Positions 33,223-42,818 are shown, counted from the first letter of the stretch. The stretch is DNA of 64,000 bases from Winogradskyella vincentii (GCF_020166345.1 NZ_JAIUJS010000003.1:372001-436000); one strand, 5' to 3'. Numbers and translations are program-made. The notes: a model not told the origin generated them from the letters alone.

Positions 33223-35535
33223 TTATTCCTTAATAATTTTTTGAACAAAACTACTGGTCGCAGTACTTAGTTTAATAAAGTAAATACCGGTACTTAATTC
33301 TGATAATGAAATTCTATTTAGTGTATTAACAGGTAACTCACCTAATTTAACACTCTGACCTAGAGCATTTACAACTTCGTAATCCAACACTTCACTAATG
33401 TTTTGTGTACGAATATTTAATTCGTCCTTAACTGGGTTTGGATAAATTGAAACATAATCTCCTAGTGAGTTATCATCAATACTAAGTGGATCCAATGCTT
33501 TAAATAAAACTGATTCGCTAGCGCCAAAATCACCTCCTGCTATTATTACATTTCCATCTCCATCCTCTAAACTATAAGAACCACTTCCAAATCCACAACA
33601 AATACCATCTCCAAATGAATCTAAAATTGTAAATGTATAACATTCATCAAATGCAGGAATTGAAATTGTCTCTTGGTAAGTAGTGGCATTGGCATATGCT
33701 GATCCTCCACTACTAATTAACACCCCCAAACTATTTCTTACCTCCCATGTGGTCTCACTTGCATAATTGTCTGTAGTGATATTAAGAATGATGTCATTGG
33801 TTGAGTACTCTGGTGAAACTTCAAATGAAAATGCGAAATTGTCATTTGATGTGTTTTCATCTGTTACTCCATTAGGATTAGATACCATAATAGTAAACGT
33901 ATGGTTTCCTGGTGCTAAACTATTATATACAGGATTTGCTACTATTTCACTCTGACCAGTTGCCAAGTTTCCTGTCCAATTAATTGTTGTGCTCGGTTCA
34001 GCATCAAGGTAATAAGATACAGTTGCTGAGGTTAAATTTAAATTACCAGGATTTATCAGAGTAACATCAGGTGTAAATCCTGCATTACATAATAATGCAT
34101 CATTAGTACCTGCAGATGTTCTAGCATCATTGTCGTATGTTTCTAAACTAGGGTATTGGCCCACTTCAGTCACTCCAGTATCTCCTGGATCTAACCAATC
34201 TCTTAATCTTGAAGATGCTGAACTACCAAAATCCCATGCTACACCAAAACGACCATAAAAGTCATATTGACCGTTATTCGCTGTACCACTACAAGCGGCT
34301 GCACCACCCGAAAGCACACCAATTAATTCGCCATTTTCGTTAAATAAACCAGAACCAGAAGATCCAGGTTCTGTTACACCAAGTTCCCACTCATCAATAT
34401 ACCACATTTGTGTATTAGAATTGCCGTTAAAATTTACAACTGCTCTGTATGCGCCATCATCCTCTCTACATACCTTTTGGATATCACCACTTGGATGGTG
34501 TATTCCAAAATTAACATTTGGTGTTTGCGTTGTTGAATTATTCCAACCTACCCAAACAACATCTGGATTGTTATTAAAGAAACTTGTATCTGTAATTTCT
34601 ACTAATGCCATATCAGATTGAGAGCTATTTGCTCTTAAAACTGCTCCACTTACGGTTTGATTAAATGAACCATTTGTACTATTTGTAAAGGTTCCACATG
34701 ATGGGTTTGGACTTCTCCAATTAAATCGAAAAGCCCACCCAGTAGAAAAACCACAATGGTTGGCTGTCATAAAATAGGGTGTTCCATCATTATTAGTATT
34801 ATTCACTAAAGTACCAGAACAAAATCCAGTATTACCAGTTACGAGCATACCCGCAGCTTTTTTAATATTTTCTTTTACAGTATCTAAACCATATGGATCA
34901 GCACCTGTAGGCGTTATATCACAATCTACATCGTGATTACAAGCTCCAGAATCATTAAGAGCCTTTTGGTAAGTTTCAGCAGTTCTGTAACCATGGATCA
35001 CAGAGCCTACTGTTAATTTTGCTTGTCCAAAAACGTTAGCTGGTTGGTGGTACTCTATCCATGCTTGATCTCCCTCAACTAGCCATGTACCCAACACTTC
35101 TTCAGGGTTGTTATTGTGATGTGTAAAAGGTCTAATAATATCTGTTTTTTCATTATTGTAGACATACAATTTGGCACCTTCAGGTATCCAAAAAACATCA
35201 AAGAAAAAGTTTAATGACAATGCTCCTTCAGATGTATAAGACATTCTCCATACCTTATCTCCATTAGGTAAAGTCGTCCATTCACCTATTTCATTGAAAT
35301 TGTGATCAACGTACAATTCGTGTCCAAAACGCCATGGTTTTGACTTGTCTTTGTCATTAATTAAATCTTCATCTTGAATACTCTTCAAGTCGAATGATTG
35401 AAGTTTAAATGGTTTTGAACTTGCAGTAAATTCATTGGGCTGTTTCCAGCTTGGTGGCTTAACATCATCCGGTATTATTTGCGCGAATGAAAATGCTGAA
35501 ACGCAAAGCACCAACAATAGTAGTTTGTTTTTCAT
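33223..35535 (-). CDS. T9SS-secreted trypsin-like serine protease (lysyl-endopeptidase type)
   Basis: A 770-residue preproprotein from M-K-N-K (35535), with a signal peptide ending FSFAQ. The frame extends nine codons upstream but those are not part of a signal sequence. The S1 protease domain spans about 205-450 with His in FMTANHCG (near 269 of the longer frame), Asp in SQSDMALVEI and Ser in TEPGSSGSGLFN (near 401). This motif set is that of the Lys-C/Achromobacter protease I group. A CARDB-like beta-domain (DVTLINPGNLNLTSATVSYY) and another beta-sandwich follow, then a type A T9SS tail (YPNPVKDELNIR ... TGIYFIKLS). It degrades protein outside the cell, possibly after lysine. Confidence 0.92.
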   Translation of the reverse strand: MKNKLLLLVLCVSAFSFAQIIPDDVKPPSWKQPNEFTASSKPFKLQSFDLKSIQDEDLINDKDKSKPWRFGHELYVDHNFNEIGEWTTLPNGDKVWRMSYTSEGALSLNFFFDVFWIPEGAKLYVYNNEKTDIIRPFTHHNNNPEEVLGTWLVEGDQAWIEYHQPANVFGQAKLTVGSVIHGYRTAETYQKALNDSGACNHDVDCDITPTGADPYGLDTVKENIKKAAGMLVTGNTGFCSGTLVNNTNNDGTPYFMTANHCGFSTGWAFRFNWRSPNPSCGTFTNSTNGSFNQTVSGAVLRANSSQSDMALVEITDTSFFNNNPDVVWVGWNNSTTQTPNVNFGIHHPSGDIQKVCREDDGAYRAVVNFNGNSNTQMWYIDEWELGVTEPGSSGSGLFNENGELIGVLSGGAAACSGTANNGQYDFYGRFGVAWDFGSSASSRLRDWLDPGDTGVTEVGQYPSLETYDNDARTSAGTNDALLCNAGFTPDVTLINPGNLNLTSATVSYYLDAEPSTTINWTGNLATGQSEIVANPVYNSLAPGNHTFTIMVSNPNGVTDENTSNDNFAFSFEVSPEYSTNDIILNITTDNYASETTWEVRNSLGVLISSGGSAYANATTYQETISIPAFDECYTFTILDSFGDGICCGFGSGSYSLEDGDGNVIIAGGDFGASESVLFKALDPLSIDDNSLGDYVSIYPNPVKDELNIRTQNISEVLDYEVVNALGQSVKLGELPVNTLNRISLSELSTGIYFIKLSTATSSFVQKIIKE

Positions 35536-35645
35536 TTTAGATAATTTTTTTAGCGTTCCCAATTTACCAATTTAATTGGAAAGCATTAAGATATTTTTAA
35601 CTTTTGTGGATTGTGACTGTACAAAGCACTAAAAATTCCGATAAA

Positions 35646-37646
35646 CTAATAAGCGACCAACTCTTTTAAAACATCATTAAGCTTAGATTTAGCTAAATAT
35701 TGATCTTCTAATTGTTGAGCAAACGGAATAGGTGTTTCCATACTTGCCAAGCGTTTAACTGGAGCATCTAAAAACTCAAAGCATTCTTCCATAATTAATG
35801 CTGAGATATCGCTCGCAATACCACCAAACAAAGAGTCCTCTTGCAGAATAAGCACTTTGCCTGTTTTCTTAACTGAATGTATTATTGATTCTATGTCTAA
35901 CGGTTGTAGTGTTCTTAAATCAATAAGATCAGCAGATATTTCAGAATTAGCATCTAGTGATTCAATAGCCCAATGCACACCAGCTCCATATGTAATTATA
36001 CTTATATCCTCACCTTCTCTAACCTTAGAAGCCTTACCAAATGGCAATGTGTAGTAATCAGTTGGCACGTTTTGACGTATGCTTCTATATAATGCCTTAT
36101 GCTCAAAGAACATTACCGGATTTGGATCATTAATTGCAGTTGCTAACAACCCTTTAGCATCAAAAGGAAATGCTGGGTATACTACTTTGAGTCCAGGTGT
36201 TTTTGTAAACCAGGCTTCATTTGTCTGAGAATGAAAAGGACCTGCTCCTACACCAGCACCGCATGGCATACGTACAACAACATCAGCACATTGTTGCCAT
36301 CTGTAATGTGATTTTGCTAAATAATTTACAATTGGATTAAACCCAGAGGTTACAAAGTCTGAAAACTGCATTTCTACAACGGCTTTTAAACCTGCAATAG
36401 ATAATCCCATGCCAGCTTCAACTATAGCAGATTCACAAATAGGCGTATTTCTAACTCGTTCTTTTCCAAATTGTTCAACAAAGCCTTCTGTAATTTTAAA
36501 AACACCACCATATTCAGCAATATCCTGTCCCATAATAACAAGATCTTTGTGCTTTTCCATTGATTGTTTTAATCCTTCTGAAATTGCGTCAATCAATCTT
36601 AACTCATTTACTTTTTTATTAGGTGCAATATCTTGATATTCAAATGATTTATAAACATCACTTAATTCATCACTTTTATTCGGCGTGATAACTTCTTCAG
36701 CATAAGCTGACTCCAATGATCTATCTATATCTGCTTTTATTTCGGAGCTATACTGCTCTTCGATTTCTTGATTTAAAATCTTCTTACTAAACAAGTAACT
36801 TCGGAAATTTTCAATAGGATCTTTAGCTTCCCATTCTTTCATTAATTCATTCGGCACATACTTTGTACCACTCGCCTCTTCATGACCTCTTCTTCTAAAT
36901 GTTTTAAATTCAATAAGGATTGGTCTTGGACGCTTTCTTATACTTTCAGCTAATTTCTTAACCTTAGTATAAGTCTCAATTATATTATTGCCATCTAATA
37001 TAAAAGACTCCATGCCATAACCTTTACCTCTATCTGCTATATGTTTGCAACGGTATTGTTCATTTGTTGGTGTTGATAATCCATAACCATTGTTTTCAAC
37101 ACAAAAAATTACAGGCAATTGCCAAACAGCAGCAACATTTAAAGCCTCATGAAAATCTCCCTCACTAGTACCTCCTTCACCTGTAAAAACCGCTGTAACT
37201 TGTCCGTTTTTTTTAAGAAGGTTAGCTAATGCTATACCATCAGCAACTCCTAATTGCGGACCTAAATGAGAAATCATTCCCACGATATTATAGTCTTGTG
37301 TTCCGAAATGAAAAGATCTATCACGACCTTTGGTAAAACCACTCGCTTTTCCTTGCCACTGACAAAACAAACGATGTAATGGGATTTCACGTGTTGTAAA
37401 AACCCCTAAATTCCTGTGCATCGGAAGTATATACTCACTCGGTTTTAGGGCCATTGTTACTCCAACAGAAATAGCCTCTTGTCCTATACCAGAAAACCAT
37501 TTTGAAATTTTGCCTTGCCTAAGAAGAATTAACATCTTTTCTTCAATTAACCTTGGCCTTAGCATATTGTAATAAAGTCTCAGTAAAACTTTATCATTTA
37601 AATCCCTTTTATCGTAATTAATATTGCTCTTAGTTATGGTGGGCAT
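35646..37646 (-). CDS. Fused 2-oxoacid dehydrogenase E1 alpha-beta (branched-chain type)
   Basis: A 666-residue thiamine-diphosphate enzyme. The N-terminal half is E1-alpha with the TPP motif GEGGTSEGDFHEALNVAAVW ending in ENNGYG; the C-terminal half is E1-beta (GQDIAEYGGVFKITEGF, RMPCGAGVGAGPFHSQTNEA, LQPLDIESI). Fusion of both subunits in one chain is common in Bacteroidota for the branched-chain 2-oxoacid (BCKDH) type, which decarboxylates valine, leucine and isoleucine oxoacids and passes the acyl group to a separate E2. No E2 or E3 is adjacent, so the complex is assembled from distant genes. Confidence 0.93.
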   Translation of the reverse strand: MPTITKSNINYDKRDLNDKVLLRLYYNMLRPRLIEEKMLILLRQGKISKWFSGIGQEAISVGVTMALKPSEYILPMHRNLGVFTTREIPLHRLFCQWQGKASGFTKGRDRSFHFGTQDYNIVGMISHLGPQLGVADGIALANLLKKNGQVTAVFTGEGGTSEGDFHEALNVAAVWQLPVIFCVENNGYGLSTPTNEQYRCKHIADRGKGYGMESFILDGNNIIETYTKVKKLAESIRKRPRPILIEFKTFRRRGHEEASGTKYVPNELMKEWEAKDPIENFRSYLFSKKILNQEIEEQYSSEIKADIDRSLESAYAEEVITPNKSDELSDVYKSFEYQDIAPNKKVNELRLIDAISEGLKQSMEKHKDLVIMGQDIAEYGGVFKITEGFVEQFGKERVRNTPICESAIVEAGMGLSIAGLKAVVEMQFSDFVTSGFNPIVNYLAKSHYRWQQCADVVVRMPCGAGVGAGPFHSQTNEAWFTKTPGLKVVYPAFPFDAKGLLATAINDPNPVMFFEHKALYRSIRQNVPTDYYTLPFGKASKVREGEDISIITYGAGVHWAIESLDANSEISADLIDLRTLQPLDIESIIHSVKKTGKVLILQEDSLFGGIASDISALIMEECFEFLDAPVKRLASMETPIPFAQQLEDQYLAKSKLNDVLKELVAY

Positions 37647-37667
37647 AATGCATTTTAAAGATTATCT

Positions 37668-37675
37668 CAAATGTA
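37668..37675 (-). promoter_or_regulatory. -7 box of the E1 gene
   Basis: TACATTTG on the minus strand, 21 bp before the start codon. Confidence 0.52.
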
Positions 37676-37754
37676 AATAAATTTGATGCAACATTTATAT
37701 AAACACCTTTAAATTGTAAATAAATCGGACCTAATATTTTAGTAGTATTTTCGT

Positions 37755-37762
37755 TAGATTTG
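37755..37762 (+). promoter_or_regulatory. -7 box of the oxygenase-SUI1 operon
   Basis: TAGATTTG, 30 bp before the first ATG of the five-gene plus-strand operon. Confidence 0.52.
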
Positions 37763-37791
37763 TATATTGAAGAAAAATAAAACACAATCTA

Positions 37792-38742
37792 ATGGATAGA
37801 ATACCTAGCGTAGATTTAATGGATTTCATTTCTAATGATCCTAAGCGAAAGCAAAAGTTTATAAACGAAATAGGAAAGGCATACGAAGAAATTGGTTTTG
37901 TTGCCTTAAAAGGCCATTTTTTGGACGACAATTTGGTAGATAGACTTTACAATGAAGTAAAAAAGTTTTTTAGTTTGCCAGTTGAAACAAAAAGAAGTTA
38001 TGAAATCCCTGGGATTGGTGGTCAAAGAGGCTATGTCTCTTTTGGGAAAGAAAGTGCCAAGGGAAAGAAAGAAGGCGATTTAAAAGAGTTCTGGCATTTT
38101 GGACAATACGTGGAGGATGATGAAGAAAGGAAAAAAGAATATCCTGATAATGTAGATGTTAAAGAAGTACCTGAATTTAATAAAGTTGGTAAAGAGGCAT
38201 ATCAAATGCTGGAGAAGACTGCAAAGTATGTATTGCGCGCTTTAGCATTGCATTTAAATTTGGAAGAAACCTATTTTGACGAGTACATACATAACGGTAA
38301 TTCTATATTAAGACCTATTCATTATCCACCAATTATTGAAGAACCTGAGAATGCCGTGCGAGCAGCAGCTCATGGTGATATAAATCTCATTACTTTATTA
38401 ATGGGAGCACAAGGTCGAGGCCTTCAAGTACAAAGACATGATGGTGAGTGGATTGATGCTATTGCAGAACCAGATGAATTAATGATTAATGTTGGCGACA
38501 TGCTTTCACGACATACAAACAATAGGTTAAAATCTACTATTCATAGAGTTGTAAATCCACCACGTGAACTTTGGGGAACTTCTAGATATTCAATACCTTT
38601 TTTTATGCACCCAATTAGTGAAATGAAATTAGATGTATTGGATAGTTGTGTTGACGAAAAGAATCCTAAACAATTCGATGATATTACTGCAGGTGAGTTT
38701 TTAAATGAACGACTTGTTGAACTTGGCTTGATAAAGAAATAG
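37792..38742 (+). CDS. 2-oxoglutarate/Fe(II)-dependent oxygenase, isopenicillin N synthase family
   Basis: A 316-residue enzyme with all IPNS/2OG-oxygenase ligands: iron by H194 and D196 (HGD) and H251 (TIHRVV), and the RxS motif R265-S267 (RYSIPF) for the cosubstrate. The N-terminal cap (IPSVDLMDFI..., IGFVALKGHFLDD) and Gly-Gly-Gln-Arg-Gly-Tyr segment are typical. Most relatives use 2-oxoglutarate and hydroxylate small molecules; the substrate is unknown. It is the first gene of a tight operon (one base before the SUI1 gene), an odd neighbour for a translation factor. Confidence 0.92.
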   Translation: MDRIPSVDLMDFISNDPKRKQKFINEIGKAYEEIGFVALKGHFLDDNLVDRLYNEVKKFFSLPVETKRSYEIPGIGGQRGYVSFGKESAKGKKEGDLKEFWHFGQYVEDDEERKKEYPDNVDVKEVPEFNKVGKEAYQMLEKTAKYVLRALALHLNLEETYFDEYIHNGNSILRPIHYPPIIEEPENAVRAAAHGDINLITLLMGAQGRGLQVQRHDGEWIDAIAEPDELMINVGDMLSRHTNNRLKSTIHRVVNPPRELWGTSRYSIPFFMHPISEMKLDVLDSCVDEKNPKQFDDITAGEFLNERLVELGLIKK

Positions 38743-38743
38743 A

Positions 38744-39073
38744 ATGGATTTAAAAGATCAATTAAAAAATTTATTTCCCGATCACGTTGAAGTTCCTGAT
38801 GAAAACCTGAAGGAAAAAGAAAGTGATGTTTGGATGCAAGATGATCCGATAATTTGCAAATACGAAAAAAGAAAAGGTAAACCAGTAACAATTCTTGAAG
38901 GTTATACTGGTGCAACTAATGATTTTAAGAAACTAGCAAAAGAGCTTAAATCTAAATTAAGTGTTGGTGGTAGTTTTAAGGATGACAAAATCATTATTCA
39001 AGGTGATTACAGAGATAAAATTATGTCCATGTTAAAAGATAAAGGATTTAACGTTAAACGAGTTGGAGGTTAA
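38744..39073 (+). CDS. SUI1/YciH-family translation initiation factor
   Basis: A 109-residue protein with the eIF1/SUI1 fold: YEKRKGKPVTILEGYTGATNDFKKLAKELKS is the conserved strand-turn-helix, followed by LSVGGSFKDDKIIIQGDYRDKI, in which the VGG-x-x-x-x-x-x-IIIQGD motif is diagnostic. YciH in E. coli binds the 30S subunit and influences start-site choice. It starts one base after the oxygenase stop and five bases before DUF1835. Confidence 0.95.
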   Translation: MDLKDQLKNLFPDHVEVPDENLKEKESDVWMQDDPIICKYEKRKGKPVTILEGYTGATNDFKKLAKELKSKLSVGGSFKDDKIIIQGDYRDKIMSMLKDKGFNVKRVGG

Positions 39074-39078
39074 TTATT

Positions 39079-40020
39079 ATGGGTAAAACTTGTTTACATA
39101 TTACTAATGGTAATGTTCTAACTGATTATTTGAGAGAACTAGGCTATAAAGATGATATATTAACTTGGCAAGAAATACTTTGCGAAGGGCCAACTATACC
39201 AAAAATTGACTCAGAAGAGTTTTTCGAAATTAGAGCTGATTTTTTAAAATCTTACTATGATATTGAAGTTGACACAAATGAACTTAAGGAAGAGTTATCA
39301 AAACTAGATGATGTTGAAAAGTACGATGAGATAAATCTCTGGTTTGAATATGATTTGTTTTGTCACATTAATTTAATTGGTGTCATTAATCTTTTGCATC
39401 AAAAAGAAATAGAAAAACCATTGTATTTAATTTGTAGCGGACGAGTCGAAGGAGAAAAAAGCCTAAAAGGATTAGGAGAACTTAGTCCTGATCAAATAGA
39501 ACAACACTATAATGACAAGGTATTGTTAACTCAAGATGACAAAGATTTGGCAGTTGCCTTATGGCGAACATACTGTGGTAAAGATCACAATATTTTAAAA
39601 CCGTATATAGTAACAAATTCTAACTTCAAATATATGAGTAATTGCCTAAAAGCTCATTTGAAACGATTTCCTCACCAAAAGAGTGGTTTAAGTGTTTTAG
39701 AAGATAATATCCTTAGATTAATTAGAGACAACCAGATTAACTCAGAACATCATTTAATGGGTTACTGTTTAAATTATCAAGGTTTTTATGGATATGGTGA
39801 TTTACAGATGAAGAGATTAATCGATAAACTGTCCATATTTTTTGAGGTTTCTGAGGAAGGTATAAATCTAAACAGAAAAGGACACGAGGCATTATTGAGA
39901 AGGTATAATTATGCCACGGAAGTCAATAATGATATGAGCTATGGAGGTGTTAAAAGGTTAGAATACCAATTTAGTGTAGATCAAAATAAACTTGTAAAAA
40001 CGGTATTGCATGTCAATTAA
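39079..40020 (+). CDS. DUF1835 family protein
   Basis: A 313-residue soluble protein with the DUF1835 start CLHITNGNVLTDYLRELGY and the conserved DILTWQEILCEGPT, then NLWFEYDLFCHINLIGVINLL. The family has no assigned biochemical role; the acidic WFEYDLF-type motif looks like an active site. The frame overlaps the next gene by 11 bp, so translation is coupled. Confidence 0.9.
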   Translation: MGKTCLHITNGNVLTDYLRELGYKDDILTWQEILCEGPTIPKIDSEEFFEIRADFLKSYYDIEVDTNELKEELSKLDDVEKYDEINLWFEYDLFCHINLIGVINLLHQKEIEKPLYLICSGRVEGEKSLKGLGELSPDQIEQHYNDKVLLTQDDKDLAVALWRTYCGKDHNILKPYIVTNSNFKYMSNCLKAHLKRFPHQKSGLSVLEDNILRLIRDNQINSEHHLMGYCLNYQGFYGYGDLQMKRLIDKLSIFFEVSEEGINLNRKGHEALLRRYNYATEVNNDMSYGGVKRLEYQFSVDQNKLVKTVLHVN

Positions 40021-40882
40021 AAATTCCGAATTAATATTAAACCCAGATGGCAGTGTTTATCATCTAAACTTGAAACCAGATGATATTTCTGATACTATCA
40101 TTTTTGTTGGTGATCAAGATAGAGTTGAGAAAATCACAAAACATTTTGACAGCATTGAGTTTAGTACTCAAAAACGTGAATTTAAAACACAGACTGGGTA
40201 TTATAAAGACAGAAGGATTTCTGTAATTTCTACAGGTATTGGTCCTGATAATATTGATATCGTACTTAATGAGCTTGATGCATTAGTTAATATAGATTTA
40301 AAAACACGTAAACCAAAAACAGAATTAACCAGTCTAAATATTATAAGAATAGGCACCTCAGGGTCTTTACAGGCAGATATTCCTGTTGATTCCTTTGTAA
40401 TGAGCACACATGGTTTAGATATAAACGGCATGCTTCATTTTTACCAAATTAATGGTATTAGCAATCCAGAAATTGAAGATGCATTTATTAAACATACCAA
40501 TTGGGATAAGAATAAAGCAAGACCAATTATTATTAATAATAGCAAGTATTTAGAAAAATACTTCAAAAGTGAAAAAGTTTTTATGGGTATGACCGGAACT
40601 GCTGGCGGTTTTTATGGCCCACAAGGAAGAGTGCTAAGACTACCCTTGCATGACGACCAACTGAATTCAAAACTAGATAACTTCAGTTATAAGGAATTTA
40701 GAATCACCAATTTTGAGATGGAAACCTCAGTTATTTATGGACTTTCCAAACTTTTAGGACATGAAGCCTTATCGCTTAATGCTATTATAGCAAATAGAGC
40801 CAATGGTGATTTTAGTAAAAATCCTAAAAAAACAGTTGAGAAATTAATCTTATATGCCTTAGAACGCATCGTTAATATCTGA
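40010..40882 (+). CDS. Nucleoside phosphorylase-like protein
   Basis: A 290-residue member of the PNP/UDP family. The N-terminal IIFVGDQDRVEKITKHF, the phosphate-site STGIGPDNIDIV, RIGTSGSLQADIPVDS and FEMETSVIYGLS (the Glu in this motif normally binds ribose) are present. It should reversibly split a nucleoside into base and ribose-1-phosphate; uridine phosphorylase is the nearest type, but the base pocket is too divergent to call. Overlaps DUF1835 by 11 bp and is one base from the next gene. Confidence 0.87.
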   Translation: MSIKNSELILNPDGSVYHLNLKPDDISDTIIFVGDQDRVEKITKHFDSIEFSTQKREFKTQTGYYKDRRISVISTGIGPDNIDIVLNELDALVNIDLKTRKPKTELTSLNIIRIGTSGSLQADIPVDSFVMSTHGLDINGMLHFYQINGISNPEIEDAFIKHTNWDKNKARPIIINNSKYLEKYFKSEKVFMGMTGTAGGFYGPQGRVLRLPLHDDQLNSKLDNFSYKEFRITNFEMETSVIYGLSKLLGHEALSLNAIIANRANGDFSKNPKKTVEKLILYALERIVNI

Positions 40883-40883
40883 T

Positions 40884-41738
40884 ATGAAAAAAGTGAATAT
40901 AGGAGGTGTTCCTGAACATTTCAATCTTGCATGGTATTTAACTCTAAAGAATGGTGAATACAAGGATGCCGGAATTAATTTAAGATGGCATGATTATTAT
41001 GGTGGTACTGGCGCAATGTGCAAAGCTTTACGTTCTGGAGAAATTGACATAGCTGTTATTCTTACTGAGGGTATCATAAAAGATATTATTGCGGGCAACC
41101 CTTCTAAAATTATTCAGACTTTCGTGAAAACTCCATTAATTTGGGGAATTCATGTAGCGACTAATTCAAAATTTGAATCTTTGGAAGATATAAGAGGTAC
41201 TCGCGCTGCAATAAGTAGATATGGTTCAGGCTCCCATCTTATGGCCTATATAAATGCCAAAAATAATAACTGGGATTTAAATAAGGATTTAAAGTTTGAA
41301 GTCATTAAAAATCTTGATGGTGCGGTGAAGGGCTTGAATGATGGAGTAGCAGATTATTTTATGTGGGAAAAATTCACCACAAAACCCTTAGTTGATAATG
41401 GAACATTTAGACGCATAGGCAATTGCCCTTCCCCTTGGCCATGTTTTGTTATTGCAGTACGTAACGAATTCATCGAAAATCAAAAAGAAGACCTTAAAAC
41501 AATTTTAGATATCATTAATATTACAACTACTGATTTTAAATCTATACCAAGTATCGATAAAACCATTGCAAATAGGTACGATCAAAAACTGGAAGATGTA
41601 CAAGAATGGTTATCACTTACAGAATGGTCTCAAGAGGTAATTGATGAAAAAACCATCGAAAATGTTCAAGATGAACTCTTGAAATTGGACATAATTCCAA
41701 AAAAAATGGAATACTCAGAATTAATTACAATTATTTAG
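40884..41738 (+). CDS. Periplasmic-binding-protein-like domain without a signal peptide
   Basis: A 284-residue two-lobe type II solute-binding fold: VNIGGVPEHFNLAWYLTLKNGEYKD, YYGGTGAMCKALRSGEIDIAVILTEG, then DIRGTRAAISRYGSGSHLMAYI and the hinge-return helix VKGLNDGVADYFMWEKFTT. NMT1/TauA-type binding proteins look similar, but there is no export signal and no permease or ATPase next to it. It is therefore likely a cytosolic enzyme or sensor built on this fold, as MqnA/MqnD and ThiY-type proteins are; which of these is not readable. Last gene of the five-gene operon. Confidence 0.82.
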   Translation: MKKVNIGGVPEHFNLAWYLTLKNGEYKDAGINLRWHDYYGGTGAMCKALRSGEIDIAVILTEGIIKDIIAGNPSKIIQTFVKTPLIWGIHVATNSKFESLEDIRGTRAAISRYGSGSHLMAYINAKNNNWDLNKDLKFEVIKNLDGAVKGLNDGVADYFMWEKFTTKPLVDNGTFRRIGNCPSPWPCFVIAVRNEFIENQKEDLKTILDIINITTTDFKSIPSIDKTIANRYDQKLEDVQEWLSLTEWSQEVIDEKTIENVQDELLKLDIIPKKMEYSELITII

Positions 41739-41893
41739 TAATTTTTTATTAAAACGACGTTAATTTTAAGATATTCTTAATTTTTATCGATTAAACGACT
41801 GTTTTATTCGACTAAATACGTATAATTTTGCCCATATTGACCCACTTTTCTTACAAAAAATGCCCGTAAACACCAGATTTTCAATTTTTTAAT

Positions 41894-41901
41894 TATATTT
41901 G
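41894..41901 (+). promoter_or_regulatory. -7 box of the small membrane protein gene
   Basis: TATATTTG, 42 bp before the ATG at 41944; an additional TAATTTTG lies at about 41823. Confidence 0.5.
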
Positions 41902-41943
41902 ACGAGCCCTCTAAGTGCTATTAACAACAAAAAACAGATTAAT

Positions 41944-42129
41944 ATGCTATTAACAATTACTCTGATTTTAAGTTTTTTAGTGGCGGTAAATTTTTTACTT
42001 TTATTATTTAGTTGTAATAAATCAACTAAAAAGGTAAATAACAAAAAGCCACAAATAATAAGAAACGAGAAACCTACTTTAGTGACCACTCAATTGCAGA
42101 CAGCCCAGCTTGCAGCAACAGGGAGTTAG
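41944..42129 (+). CDS. Small single-pass membrane protein, 61 aa, overlapping the end of ung
   Basis: A 61-residue protein: an N-terminal hydrophobic helix (MLLTITLILSFLVAVNFLLL), a Cys and a basic cluster (CNKSTKKVNNKK), then a polar tail ending TAQLAATGS. The layout would place a small cytoplasmic or periplasmic tail behind one anchor. A -7 box and an A-rich leader support it. Its last 56 bp overlap the 3' end of ung on the other strand. Function unknown; the opposite-strand frame (41889-42089) also looks hydrophobic but lacks promoter support. Confidence 0.6.
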   Translation: MLLTITLILSFLVAVNFLLLLFSCNKSTKKVNNKKPQIIRNEKPTLVTTQLQTAQLAATGS

Positions 42130-42748
42130 TTTCACTAAATTGCTTATTTCCAAACCAGTACCCTCTATTTGCACTCAATGGAGATGGATGACCAGCCTCC
42201 AATACGAAGTGTTTATTGGTATTGATTAATTTCTTTTTCTTTCTCGCATATCCACCCCAAAGCATAAAGACGATATTTTCTTTTTGTTCACTGAGGATTT
42301 GAATAACTTTATCCGTAAAAGTTTCCCAACCTTTATTTTGATGGCTTCCAGCTTGGTTTGCTCTAACGGTTAATGTTGCATTTAATAAAAGAATACCTTG
42401 ATCTGCCCATTTTTCCAGATTTCCGCTAATAGGATAATCAATATTTAAATCATCTTCTAATTCTTTAAAAATATTTTTTAATGAAGGTGGATGTTGTATA
42501 CCTTCATTTACTGAAAAGCATAGGCCATTTGCCTGCCCTATTCCATGATATGGGTCTTGCCCAATAATTACAACTTTTACAGCCTCGAAAGAACAATGAT
42601 TAAAAGCATTAAATATTTGGGGCCCTTTTGGGAAGCAAGTATAATTTTTATACTCCGATTTAATAAATTCTACTAAACTCTTAAAATAAGGTTTATCAAA
42701 CTCTGCTTGCAAATATTGTTTCCAACTAGGATCTATTGAAACATTCAT
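42074..42748 (-). CDS. ung: Uracil-DNA glycosylase, family 1
   Basis: A 224-residue base-excision repair enzyme. The water-activating motif is GQDPYHG with Asp65, preceded by VVIIG; the DNA-intercalation motif is HPSPLSANRGYWG-like (HPSPLSANRGYWF). It removes uracil from DNA. Its start faces mutS2 across a 100-bp divergent region. The 3' end overlaps the small membrane protein gene by 56 bp. Confidence 0.97.
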   Translation of the reverse strand: MNVSIDPSWKQYLQAEFDKPYFKSLVEFIKSEYKNYTCFPKGPQIFNAFNHCSFEAVKVVIIGQDPYHGIGQANGLCFSVNEGIQHPPSLKNIFKELEDDLNIDYPISGNLEKWADQGILLLNATLTVRANQAGSHQNKGWETFTDKVIQILSEQKENIVFMLWGGYARKKKKLINTNKHFVLEAGHPSPLSANRGYWFGNKQFSETNSLLLQAGLSAIEWSLK

Positions 42749-42762
42749 TTAAGTAGTTTTTT

Positions 42763-42770
42763 CAAAAATA
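42763..42770 (-). promoter_or_regulatory. -7 box of ung
   Basis: TATTTTTG on the minus strand, 15 bp before the ung start. Confidence 0.5.
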
Positions 42771-42818
42771 AGCATATCATGCCAACCTTGCATATTATTC
42801 TTATTAGAGTAATTACCG

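Noticed and set aside
41889-42089. 66-codon minus-strand hydrophobic ORF
   Set aside because: It is the antisense of the promoter and coding part of the better-supported plus-strand small membrane gene; no separate promoter found.
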